A stretch of 64,000 nucleotides of DNA, taken from Scatosoma sp045542595 (GTDB taxonomy: Bacteria; Bacillota; Clostridia; Christensenellales; Borkfalkiaceae). The notes beneath the pieces are model-generated. The model saw only the letters and a list, made by a program, of their open reading frames with translations, was not told where the DNA came from and searched no databases. The stretch's first letter is position 1. The number at the start of each line of letters is the position of its first letter. Both the position numbers and the translations under genes were made by a program. The DNA is taken from the NCBI GenBank assembly GCA_045542595.1, contig JAZQLI010000004.1:62001-126000 (forward strand), given 5' to 3'. This document shows, piece after piece, positions 42,897 through 51,456 of this stretch.

Positions 42897-44261
42897 ATGT
42901 TGGGAGGAAAATATTTGCTGAGATTAAAAAAAATAATGTCTAATGCAGACGAAAGAAATCTGCTTCGCAACATCCTACTGGCTTTTTTTGTGAAAGGAAT
43001 TTCATTATTTATCTCACTTTTTTCAATGCCCCTTTATATCAAATATTTTGATGATAATGCGGCCTTGGGAATGTGGTACACAATTTTGTCAATGTTGTCT
43101 TGGATAAACTTGTGTGATTTAGGTTTGGGTAACGGATTACGTAATAGGTTAACGGAGGCATTATCTTTAGGGCAAAACGAAAAAGCGAAAGAATATATTT
43201 CTGCAACATATGCCGTTTTATGTGCGATTATTTTACCTATAGCTGCAATAATATGCATTTTGTTACAGTTTGTAAATTTCAATAATTTTTTCAACATTTC
43301 TAATACTATTGTCGATGGACAAGATATTGAATTGGCTATGACAATCCTTGTGTTAGGAGTGTGTGCTAATTTTATCGTCAAGGTGATTACAAATGTTATT
43401 TATGCACTGCAAAAATCATCATTAAATAACGTGCTGACTTTAATCAGCAGCATACTGCCATTAATATTTGTTTCCGTGTTTAAAGGAGACGATGTATCAA
43501 CAAATCTGGTGCTTTTATCTATAGTACATATCTTTTCTATAAATATACCATTGATAGTAGCAAGCATTATTTTATTCAACTCAAAAGAACTAAAGAAATG
43601 TAAACCCTCTTTTAAAAAGGTTTCTAAAGAAGCAGCCAAAGATACGCTTAATTTTGGAATGCATTTTTTCTTGGCACAAATTTTCTTTATGCTACTTATG
43701 CAAACAAACGAGATTCTTATTACAAATATATTCTCGCCTGATTATGTAGTTGATTATAGCGTTTATTATAAATTGTTCACGGCGATTGGTTCACTATTTA
43801 TGTTAGCTCTGACTCCAATGTGGTCAAAAGTTACGAAGGATTTTTCCGAAAAACAATTCACTAAAATCCAAAAAACTCATAAACTTCTTAGTTTAATTGC
43901 TTTGTTTGCATGTATATTCGAGTTGCTTGTTGTTCCATTTCTACAAATTATTGTAGATGTATGGTTACAAGAGGACGCTATTATTGTTGAATATTGGGTT
44001 GCAGTTATTTTTGCAGTATATGGCGGGCTCTATATTTTTAATATAGTTTTAACTACCATAGCAAATGGGATTGGAAAAGTTCGATCGCAAATAGTATTTT
44101 ATGGAATAGGGGCTATATTAAAGGTTCCAATAATTATTGCGTTAAAAAGCACAGGGTTACATTGGAGTGTGGTTGTTGCGTATACTTCTGCAGTGCTCTT
44201 AGTGTTTTGCGTATACCAATTTATTTGGATAAACAATCAGATTAAAAAATTACTTACTTAA
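42897..44261 (+). CDS. Oligosaccharide flippase (Wzx, MOP superfamily)
   Basis: 454 residues with 12 or so membrane spans and only short loops. The start LLRNILLAFFVKGISLFISL followed by PLYIKYFDDNAALGMWYTIL is typical of polysaccharide-exporter Wzx proteins. It moves the undecaprenyl-linked repeat unit across the cytoplasmic membrane for Wzy polymerisation. It starts 2 nt after the preceding stop with a weak AGAGGG site. Confidence 0.87.
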   Translation: MLGGKYLLRLKKIMSNADERNLLRNILLAFFVKGISLFISLFSMPLYIKYFDDNAALGMWYTILSMLSWINLCDLGLGNGLRNRLTEALSLGQNEKAKEYISATYAVLCAIILPIAAIICILLQFVNFNNFFNISNTIVDGQDIELAMTILVLGVCANFIVKVITNVIYALQKSSLNNVLTLISSILPLIFVSVFKGDDVSTNLVLLSIVHIFSINIPLIVASIILFNSKELKKCKPSFKKVSKEAAKDTLNFGMHFFLAQIFFMLLMQTNEILITNIFSPDYVVDYSVYYKLFTAIGSLFMLALTPMWSKVTKDFSEKQFTKIQKTHKLLSLIALFACIFELLVVPFLQIIVDVWLQEDAIIVEYWVAVIFAVYGGLYIFNIVLTTIANGIGKVRSQIVFYGIGAILKVPIIIALKSTGLHWSVVVAYTSAVLLVFCVYQFIWINNQIKKLLT

Positions 44262-44274
44262 AAGGAGTACAACT

Positions 44275-45324
44275 ATGTTCAATTTTTCAAACAAAACCCT
44301 ACTTATTACCGGTGGAACAGGTTCTTTCGGTAATGCCGTACTTAACCGTTTCCTTACCACCGATATTGGGGAAATTCGAATTTTCTCTCGTGACGAAAAG
44401 AAACAAGACGATATGCGCCATGAGTATCAGGCAAAATATCCTGAATATGCGGAAAAAATTAAGTTCTACATTGGCGACGTTCGCAACATCGACTCCATTC
44501 GTCCCGCGATGTTTGGTGTTGATTACATATTCCACGCGGCCGCACTCAAACAGGTTCCGTCTTGTGAGTTCTTCCCAATGGAAGCAGTACGTACCAATGT
44601 TATTGGTACTGAAAATGTCCTGACTGCCGCTATTGAAACGGGCGTTAAAAATGTAGTTTGTCTTTCTACCGACAAGGCAGCCTATCCCGTAAATGCTATG
44701 GGTACATCTAAGGCGATGATGGAAAAGGTTATTGTTGCTAAGTCGCGGACGGTTGATCCTACAAAAACAAAGATTTGTTGCACACGTTATGGTAATGTTA
44801 TGTGTAGCCGTGGTTCGGTTATTCCTCTTTGGATTGATCAGATACGTGCAGGTAAGCCGATTACCATTACCGATCCCACGATGACTAGATTTATTATGTC
44901 TTTAGATGAGGCTGTTGACCTTGTGTTGTTTGCATTTGAACACGGTACAAGCGGAGATATTCTTGTACAGAAAGCTCCTGCCTGCACCATTGAAACTCAG
45001 GCTAAGGCTGTTATTGAACTTTTCGATAAGGAGCAGAAAACGGAAATCAAGATTATCGGTATCCGTCATGGCGAAAAAATGTATGAAACTCTGCTTACCA
45101 ACGAAGAATGCGCAAATGCTATTGATATGGGCAATTTCTATCGGGTGCCTTGCGACAAGCGTGGCTTGAACTATGATAAGTATTTTAAGGACGGCGATAC
45201 TGAGCGCAACACCTTGACCGAGTTTAATTCTAACAATACCGAACTTTTGACTGTTGAGCAGACCAAGGCGAAGATTGCAAGCCTGCAGTACATCCAAGAC
45301 GAGCTTGCAAAGGGTGCAAAGTGA
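44275..45324 (+). CDS. capE: UDP-GlcNAc 4,6-dehydratase/5-epimerase (CapE/FnlA/WbjB type)
   Basis: 349 residues, an extended SDR of the polysaccharide biosynthesis (CapD-like) group. TGGTGSFGNAVLNRF is the NAD(P)-binding motif; IFSRDEKKQDDMRHEY, YIFHAAALKQVPSCEFFP and LSTDKAAYPVNAMGTSKAMME (with the atypical active site of this family) follow. It carries out the first step from UDP-GlcNAc toward UDP-N-acetyl-L-fucosamine. The next two genes encode the matching CapF and WecB-like enzymes, so the trio is complete. It overlaps capF at the stop codon. Confidence 0.92.
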   Translation: MFNFSNKTLLITGGTGSFGNAVLNRFLTTDIGEIRIFSRDEKKQDDMRHEYQAKYPEYAEKIKFYIGDVRNIDSIRPAMFGVDYIFHAAALKQVPSCEFFPMEAVRTNVIGTENVLTAAIETGVKNVVCLSTDKAAYPVNAMGTSKAMMEKVIVAKSRTVDPTKTKICCTRYGNVMCSRGSVIPLWIDQIRAGKPITITDPTMTRFIMSLDEAVDLVLFAFEHGTSGDILVQKAPACTIETQAKAVIELFDKEQKTEIKIIGIRHGEKMYETLLTNEECANAIDMGNFYRVPCDKRGLNYDKYFKDGDTERNTLTEFNSNNTELLTVEQTKAKIASLQYIQDELAKGAK

Positions 45325-46526
45325 TGATGAACATTCTCGTAACTGGAGCGAAAGGATTCGTTGGTAAAAATCTTTGTGAGAATTTAAAAAATATCCGAGA
45401 AGGAAAGGACAAAACTCATCCTTCTCTTGTTATCGGAGAAATATTCGAATATGATATTGACACAGATTTGGTATTGTTAGACGAATACTGCGCTAAGGCG
45501 GACTTTGTGTTCAATCTTGCCGGTGTGAACCGTCCACAGAACTCAGATGAGTTTATGCAGGGCAACTTTGGATTTGCATCTACCCTGCTTGCCACTCTCA
45601 AAAAACACGGAAACAAATGTCCGGTGATGATTTCTTCCTCTATTCAAGCAACTTGTATCGGTCGTTATGACAGTGATTATGGCAGGAGCAAAAAAGCCGG
45701 AGAGAATCTTGTTTTTGCATATGGAGAAGAAACAGGGGCAAAAGTTCTTGTGTACCGCTTCCCAAATCTGTTCGGTAAGTGGTGCAGACCGAATTACAAT
45801 AGTGCTGTTGCAACCTTTTGTAACAATATTGCAAACGATTTGCCTATCACGGTGAATGACAGGAATGCACAGCTTGAGTTGCTTTATATTGATGATCTCG
45901 TTACGGAAATGCTTGATGCTTTGGAGGGTAATGAGCATCATTGTGTTTTTGATGGTATTGAAACGGTTTTATGCGCTGACGGAAAATACTGTGCTGCTCC
46001 CATTACGCATAAAGTAACGCTTGGGACAATTGTAGACCTGCTTGAAAGTTTCAAGGCACAGAAAAACACCCTTTTAATGCCTGAAATTCCATATAACGGC
46101 TTTGCTAAGAAGCTTTACAGCACATACCTTAGCTATCTTCCCAAAGAGAAAGTATCTTTTCCTTTGAAAATGAATGTGGATGCAAGAGGTAGCTTCACCG
46201 AGCTTTTGAAAACGGAGAAATGCGGTCAGTTCAGCGTGAATATTTCAAAGCCAGGTATCACTAAGGGACAACATTGGCACAACACTAAGTGGGAATTTTT
46301 CATTGTAGTTGCTGGTCGCGGACTGATTCAACAGCGCCGTATTGGTTCAAATGAGGTTCTGAATTTTGAGGTTTCGGGAGACAAGATTGAAGCAGTACAT
46401 ATGCTTCCCGGTTATACGCATAATATTATAAATCTCTCTGAGACAGAAAATCTTGTTACGGTGATGTGGGCAAATGAGCAATTTGACCCTAATAAGCCGG
46501 ATACGTTTTTTGAGGTGGTTGAATAA
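45324..46526 (+). CDS. capF: UDP-sugar reductase/epimerase with C-terminal cupin (CapF/FnlB/WbjC type)
   Basis: 400 residues. The N-terminal extended-SDR domain (NILVTGAKGFVGKNL; reductase) is fused to a C-terminal cupin domain, seen in GITKGQHWHNTKWEFFIVVA with metal-binding His residues. This is the bifunctional layout of CapF, which epimerises and reduces the CapE product. The upstream gene's TGA overlaps the ATG at 45324; a GTG at 45321 and ATG at 45327 are also in frame, so the start is certain only to within two codons. Confidence 0.92.
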   Translation: MMNILVTGAKGFVGKNLCENLKNIREGKDKTHPSLVIGEIFEYDIDTDLVLLDEYCAKADFVFNLAGVNRPQNSDEFMQGNFGFASTLLATLKKHGNKCPVMISSSIQATCIGRYDSDYGRSKKAGENLVFAYGEETGAKVLVYRFPNLFGKWCRPNYNSAVATFCNNIANDLPITVNDRNAQLELLYIDDLVTEMLDALEGNEHHCVFDGIETVLCADGKYCAAPITHKVTLGTIVDLLESFKAQKNTLLMPEIPYNGFAKKLYSTYLSYLPKEKVSFPLKMNVDARGSFTELLKTEKCGQFSVNISKPGITKGQHWHNTKWEFFIVVAGRGLIQQRRIGSNEVLNFEVSGDKIEAVHMLPGYTHNIINLSETENLVTVMWANEQFDPNKPDTFFEVVE

Positions 46527-47710
46527 TGGACATTAAAATTGACTATTCAGATGTACAATTTAAGGATAACGGTAAGCTTAAGCTTCTTATTATCGTGGGA
46601 ACTCGCCCAGAGATAATTCGTTTGGCGGCGGTTATTAACAAGTGCCGTACTTATTTTGATACCATTCTTGCTCATACAGGACAGAATTATGATTACAATC
46701 TTAATGGAATTTTCTTTAGAGACCTTAAGCTTGACGCCCCTGAGGTTTATATGGATGCTGTAGGGGATGACCTTGGGGCTACTGTAGGTAATATTATTAA
46801 TTGCTCATATAAACTTATGAGTCAAATTCAGCCTGATGCCCTCCTTATCCTTGGCGATACGAACTCTTGTCTTTCTGCCATTGCAGCAAAGCGCTTACAT
46901 ATTCCAATCTTCCATATGGAAGCAGGGAACCGTTGTAAGGACGAATGCTTGCCAGAAGAAACAAACAGAAGAATTGTAGATATTATTTCCGATGTCAATC
47001 TAGCATACAGTGAACACGCTCGCCGTTATCTCCATGAGTGCGGACTTCCCAAAGAACGCACTTATGTAACAGGTTCTCCAATGGCAGAAGTGCTTCATCA
47101 GAACCTTGCCGAGATTGAAGCAAGTGATGTCCTTGAACGTCTCGGACTAGAACCTAAGAAGTATATCTTACTCTCTGCGCACAGAGAAGAAAATATTGAT
47201 ACCGAAAACAATTTCACAAGTCTTTTCACGGCAATCAATAAGCTAGCAGAGAAATATGATATGCCCATTCTCTATTCCTGTCATCCCCGTTCCAGAAAGC
47301 GTCTGGAAGCAACAGGTTTTAAATTGGATGAACGTGTTCGCATGAATCAGCCGCTTGGCTTCCATGACTACAATAAGCTCCAGATGAACGCGTATGCGGT
47401 TGTTTCTGATAGTGGTACACTTCCAGAAGAAAGTAGCTTCTTTACAAGCGTTGGTCATTCGTTCCCCGCAGTTTGCATTAGAACTTCAACGGAACGTCCA
47501 GAAGCACTTGACAAGGCTTGCTTCATTCTAGCAGGTATTGATGAAAAAAGCTTGCTTCAAGCAGTTGATACTGCAATTTCAATGAATGATAACGGCGACT
47601 TTGGTATTCCCGTACCTGATTATGTAGAGGAAAATGTTTCTGATAAAGTTGTGAAGATTATTCAATCATATACTGGCGTTGTGAACAAAATGGTTTGGAG
47701 AAAGTTTTAA
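46526..47710 (+). CDS. wecB: UDP-N-acetylglucosamine 2-epimerase-type enzyme (CapG/FnlC/WecB family)
   Basis: 394 residues. LLIIVGTRPEIIRLAAVINK, LAHTGQNYDYNLNGIFF, LILGDTNSCLSAIAAKR, HMEAGNRCKDECLPEETNRR and LPEESSFFTSVGHSFPAVCI are characteristic of non-hydrolysing UDP-HexNAc 2-epimerases. Placed directly after capE and capF (overlapping stop/start), it should complete UDP-L-FucNAc by epimerising C2 of the UDP-6-deoxy-talosamine product. Ordinary UDP-GlcNAc/ManNAc epimerase activity is an alternative. Confidence 0.92.
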   Translation: MDIKIDYSDVQFKDNGKLKLLIIVGTRPEIIRLAAVINKCRTYFDTILAHTGQNYDYNLNGIFFRDLKLDAPEVYMDAVGDDLGATVGNIINCSYKLMSQIQPDALLILGDTNSCLSAIAAKRLHIPIFHMEAGNRCKDECLPEETNRRIVDIISDVNLAYSEHARRYLHECGLPKERTYVTGSPMAEVLHQNLAEIEASDVLERLGLEPKKYILLSAHREENIDTENNFTSLFTAINKLAEKYDMPILYSCHPRSRKRLEATGFKLDERVRMNQPLGFHDYNKLQMNAYAVVSDSGTLPEESSFFTSVGHSFPAVCIRTSTERPEALDKACFILAGIDEKSLLQAVDTAISMNDNGDFGIPVPDYVEENVSDKVVKIIQSYTGVVNKMVWRKF

Positions 47711-47731
47711 TAGAAAACAAAGGAGTCAAAA

Positions 47732-48970
47732 ATGAAAATAACAGTAGCAGGCACAGGATATGTAGGACTTTCGATGGCCGTGCTTTTATCAAGAAAACAC
47801 GAGGTTACAGCGGTAGACATTATCCCCGAAAAGGTGGAAATGATAAACAATCGCATTTCGCCTATTCAGGATAACGAAATAGAGGAGTATTTTGCAACCA
47901 AGGAGCTTAAATTAAAGGCTACCATTGATGCGGAGAGTGCATATAAGGATGCCGAATTTGTAATTATAGCAACTCCTACAAACTATGACAGTGAAAGGAA
48001 TTTCTTTGATACGTCAGCAGTTGAAGCAGTTATTTCAATTGTTATGAAATATAACCCCAAGGCTATTATGGTTATTAAATCTACCATTCCTGTAGGATAT
48101 ACAAAGAGCGTTCGTGAGAAAATGGGAAGTGAAAATATCATTTTTAGCCCTGAATTTCTTCGCGAAAGCAAGGCTCTTTATGATAATCTTTATCCTTCAA
48201 GAATAGTTGTTGGCACTGATCTTAATAATCCTAAGCTTGTAGAGGCGGCCAATAAATTTGCAGGCCTTTTGCAGGAGGGGGCCATTAAAGAAAATGTTGA
48301 AACTCTTATTATGGGTTTTACAGAGGCGGAAGCGGTTAAGCTTTTTGCGAATACCTATCTTGCATTAAGAGTATCATATTTTAATGAACTTGATACTTAT
48401 GCGGAAATGAAGGGACTTGATACACAGCAGATTATAAATGGCGTATGTCTTGATCCTCGTATTGGTAATCACTATAACAATCCTTCCTTTGGATATGGTG
48501 GATATTGCTTGCCTAAGGATACCAAGCAACTTCTCGCCAACTATGCAGATGTACCTGAAAATCTTATAGAGGCAATTGTTGAATCCAATAGAACCCGTAA
48601 GGACTTTATAGCTGATAGAGTACTTAAAAAGGCAGGTTACTATGGTTACGAAGAGGATAATGAGTACAACAAGAGCAAGGAAAAGCCTGCCGTTGTAGGT
48701 GTTTATAGACTTACTATGAAGTCCAATTCTGATAATTTCCGTCAGAGTTCTATTCAGGGTGTAATGAAGAGAGTTAAAGCAAAGGGCGCACAGGTGCTGA
48801 TTTATGAACCTACCCTTAAGAACGGAGAAACTTTTTTCGGTAGTTTTGTTGTAAATGATCTTGAAAAATTCAAGAGTGAATGCGATGTTATTATTGCCAA
48901 CCGTTACAATACAGAGCTTGAGGATGTATTCGACAAAGTTTATACGAGAGATTTGTATTTTAGAGACTAA
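47732..48970 (+). CDS. UDP-glucose/GDP-mannose dehydrogenase family protein
   Basis: 412 residues. It has an N-terminal NAD fold (KITVAGTGYVGLSMAVLLSR), VIKSTIPVGYTKSVREKM, FSPEFLRESKALYDNLYPSR, and the active-site Cys in NNPSFGYGGYCLPKDTKQL. It oxidises a UDP-hexose at C6 to the uronic acid, giving an acidic sugar for the EPS. The nearest relatives by pattern are Ugd-like enzymes of EPS clusters that include an extra QSSIQGVMKRVKAKGAQV region. It is the last gene of the locus; codon use resembles capE-wecB more than the glycosyltransferases. Confidence 0.9.
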   Translation: MKITVAGTGYVGLSMAVLLSRKHEVTAVDIIPEKVEMINNRISPIQDNEIEEYFATKELKLKATIDAESAYKDAEFVIIATPTNYDSERNFFDTSAVEAVISIVMKYNPKAIMVIKSTIPVGYTKSVREKMGSENIIFSPEFLRESKALYDNLYPSRIVVGTDLNNPKLVEAANKFAGLLQEGAIKENVETLIMGFTEAEAVKLFANTYLALRVSYFNELDTYAEMKGLDTQQIINGVCLDPRIGNHYNNPSFGYGGYCLPKDTKQLLANYADVPENLIEAIVESNRTRKDFIADRVLKKAGYYGYEEDNEYNKSKEKPAVVGVYRLTMKSNSDNFRQSSIQGVMKRVKAKGAQVLIYEPTLKNGETFFGSFVVNDLEKFKSECDVIIANRYNTELEDVFDKVYTRDLYFRD

Positions 48971-49500
48971 GTCGCAATTCAATTATTATTGATTTGGAGA
49001 GAAGGAATATAAAAGCTAACCACCTTAACAGAAATTGAGCAAAATTTTAGGGGGCTAGTGCAATGTATTCATACAATTCCATTACCACGGGGGATATAAA
49101 ACTCTACATATAAAAGAACATATATTGTTTGCCATAAATAAGAAGTTAATTGCTTAATTGAGGTATAAGGAAATAAAATATCTATATAATATAGAGTAAA
49201 AACGCAACAAGCAAAATTATCTTATATACTTGGAAAGAAGAGTGCTAAAGCACGGGAGAATTTTTAGTGTGCTTCTCAAAATATGACAAAGCTACGGTTT
49301 TAAAATTGTGTGTTGATTTGGAAATAATAGCTTGTAGTTATAAATATATTATTAGAAAATAAAGTGTTTGTAAAGTTTTGAATGCAGAATCTGTTCAAAT
49401 TTAAATGAAATAGTACTTGCAACATATCAAAACTTTAAAATTTTCATTACGATATCGCAACCCTTTGAAGGCTTTCAAAATTTTGAAAAAATAAATATAG
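48971..49500. other. Gene-free AT-rich spacer after the EPS locus
   Basis: No open frame with ribosome binding site, RNA gene or clear repeat was found here. Short A/T-rich stretches and broken frames suggest decayed DNA at the junction between the EPS locus and host-like sequence. Confidence 0.5.
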
Positions 49501-49507
49501 ACAACCC

Positions 49508-49548
49508 AAAAAGCGAAAACGCTATATGCGCGTTTTCGCTTTTTTTCT
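49508..49548 (+). terminator. Terminator at the EPS locus end
   Basis: Perfect 15-bp stem (49508-49522 with 49530-49544), 7-nt loop, long T-run; flanking A-run would also allow function on the minus strand. Confidence 0.85.
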
Positions 49549-49583
49549 TTTATTATGATTTTATAAAAATGTCATATATTTTA

Positions 49584-49612
49584 TTGACAAACGAATAGAA
49601 AAAGGATACAAT
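49584..49612 (+). promoter_or_regulatory. Promoter for the degV gene
   Basis: TTGACA at 49584-49589 and TACAAT at 49607-49612, spacer 17 nt. Confidence 0.78.
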
Positions 49613-49652
49613 ATAGTTAGAAATTTCTCGAAAGGCTTAAAAGGAGAACGCT

Positions 49653-50531
49653 ATGGCTACATTTCAATTATTTACCGATACGGATACGGATATTACTCCA
49701 GAAGACGCGAAGGAGTTGGGGTATCAATTAATAAGTATGCCTTACGTAACCAAGGACGGACAGGAAATTTATCCTTATGAAGATTTTGAAATATTTGACT
49801 ATCACAATTTTTACGAAGGGTTAAGAAAAGGGAATTTAACGTCTACTTGCGCGTTATCGCCTGTGAAATATCAAGAATGTTTCGAACCGACTTTACAAGC
49901 GGGCAAAGATATTTTATATGTACATTTTTCCGCTGCTATGAGCGGTACGTTCAACGCAATGAAGTTGGCTTGGGAAGAGCTTTCGAAAAAATATCCCGAT
50001 AGAAAATTGTATACCATTGACACCAAAGGTATTTCCATTTGTTCTTACAATATCGTAGCGGCGATAGGGAATTTGGCGAAAAAGGGGGCTAGCTTAGAAG
50101 AGTTGTTGCAATGGGCGGAAACGGAAGTAGAGAAACACGCCGTTTATTTCTACGCGGACGATTTAACTTTTTTCGGCCGTAGCGGTAGAGTAAGTAATTT
50201 CTCGGCTAAAATGGGTAATTTGTTAGGAATTCGCCCTATCATCAATATGAATTCTCAAGGAATAATGGATTCTATTTCCAAAGCAAAGGGCAAAAAAGCC
50301 ACGTTGAAAAAGATAATGGATTACGTTACCGAATTACAAGACGATATTAAATCGTATCCCGTTATAATCGGACACGCGGACGCATATGATTTGGCAGTGG
50401 AATTAGAAAGAATGTTGAAAAATCAATTTGGAGAAGATTTGCAAACGAAAATCGTGGTGGTTAATCCGACGGCTGGTAGCCATTGCGGTCCTGACACGGT
50501 AGGGGTCAGTTTCCACGCAAAGCATAGATAG
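49653..50531 (+). CDS. DegV family fatty acid-binding protein
   Basis: 292 residues. The N-terminus has the family's nucleotide-like loop TDTDTDITPEDAKELG, followed by TSTCALSPVKYQECFEP, YVHFSAAMSGTFNAMKLA and ADDLTFFGRSGRVSNFSAKM, all conserved in DegV/FakB proteins. FakB-type members bind an acyl chain and present it to FakA kinase. The next gene is acyltransferase-like, which fits a lipid role. AAGGAG lies 9 nt before ATG 49653. Codon use is host-like again. Confidence 0.92.
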   Translation: MATFQLFTDTDTDITPEDAKELGYQLISMPYVTKDGQEIYPYEDFEIFDYHNFYEGLRKGNLTSTCALSPVKYQECFEPTLQAGKDILYVHFSAAMSGTFNAMKLAWEELSKKYPDRKLYTIDTKGISICSYNIVAAIGNLAKKGASLEELLQWAETEVEKHAVYFYADDLTFFGRSGRVSNFSAKMGNLLGIRPIINMNSQGIMDSISKAKGKKATLKKIMDYVTELQDDIKSYPVIIGHADAYDLAVELERMLKNQFGEDLQTKIVVVNPTAGSHCGPDTVGVSFHAKHR

Positions 50532-50547
50532 TACGTAAAGGGTAGAA

Positions 50548-51306
50548 ATGGCTAAAGAAAAAGCGAAAAAAAGGAAAAGGTCTTGTGCGTATAGCATATT
50601 AAAAGGGACGGTACGGTGTTTTTATAAAAAACCCAAGTTTTTAGGTATGGAAAACTTGGGTAAAACCCCAACGCTTATTATCGGTAATCACGCGCAAGTA
50701 CACGGACCTATGGCGTGCGAGTTATATTTCCCCACCAAGAAAAAAATTTGGTGTATCGGACAAATGATGCACGTAAAAGAAGTGCCTGCTTATGCGTATC
50801 AAGATTTTTGGTCGTTAAAACCCAAAGGGATACGTTGGTTTTTTAAAGGATTATCATATATCATAGCACCCCTTTGTTCGTTTATTTTCAATAGAGCGGA
50901 CGCGATAGGAGTATATAAAGATTCTCGCCTGTTATCCACTTTCCGCGATACCGAACGCGCGCTTTTAGACGGAGATAATATTATTATCTTTCCCGAAAAC
51001 ATAAATCCGCATAATGAAATTATTAACGAGTTTCAAGATAAATTTGTGGACGTAGCGCGGTTTTATTATAAAAAACATAAAATTGCGTTGTCTTTCACTC
51101 CTATGTACGTTGCACCGAAATTGCATTGCGTAGTATTTGGTAAGCCCATTGTTTATCAACCCGAACAGGATATGGATACACAAAGAAAATCCATTTGTGA
51201 GTATATCCAAGCGACGATAACGAGTATGGCAAAAGAGTTGCCCCGTCATAGAGTAGTGCCGTATGCCAACGTAAAGAAAAAGTTGTATCCCTTTTCAAAA
51301 GAATAA
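50548..51306 (+). CDS. PlsC-like (1-acyl-glycerol-3-phosphate) acyltransferase homologue with altered motifs
   Basis: 252 residues. The fold pattern is that of lysophosphatidate acyltransferases: a basic N-terminus, then IIGNHAQVHGPMACELYF, a middle hydrophobic segment, and IIIFPENINPHNEI. The canonical HX4D motif should put Asp five residues after His, but here the sequence is NHAQVHG, with Gly at that place, and the FPEGT block reads FPENI. The catalytic dyad therefore looks changed and activity is uncertain. It lies 16 nt after degV, in one operon, which suggests membrane phospholipid metabolism. It starts at ATG 50548. Confidence 0.75.
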   Translation: MAKEKAKKRKRSCAYSILKGTVRCFYKKPKFLGMENLGKTPTLIIGNHAQVHGPMACELYFPTKKKIWCIGQMMHVKEVPAYAYQDFWSLKPKGIRWFFKGLSYIIAPLCSFIFNRADAIGVYKDSRLLSTFRDTERALLDGDNIIIFPENINPHNEIINEFQDKFVDVARFYYKKHKIALSFTPMYVAPKLHCVVFGKPIVYQPEQDMDTQRKSICEYIQATITSMAKELPRHRVVPYANVKKKLYPFSKE

Positions 51307-51330
51307 AAATTTACAACGAATTATTTGATA

Positions 51331-51366
51331 AGCTCCTAAAGTTTTCATAAACCTTAGGGGCTTAAA
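51331..51366 (+). terminator. Terminator after the acyltransferase gene
   Basis: 10-bp stem AAGCTCCTAA/TTAGGGGCTT with a G-T pair and long loop, followed by a mixed A/T tract. Confidence 0.55.
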
Positions 51367-51410
51367 AAATGGGGGATTTTTTATCTTTATTTCTTTTCTC
51401 ATACATAGAA

Positions 51411-51439
51411 AAAAAGCCCACCTTTATGATGGGCTTTTA
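51411..51439. terminator. Bidirectional terminator between convergent genes
   Basis: 10-bp stem (51411-51420 with 51430-51439), loop of 9, A-run and T-run on the two sides; it serves the minus-strand Wzz-like gene. Confidence 0.8.
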
Positions 51440-51456
51440 CTATTTTCATAATTCCG

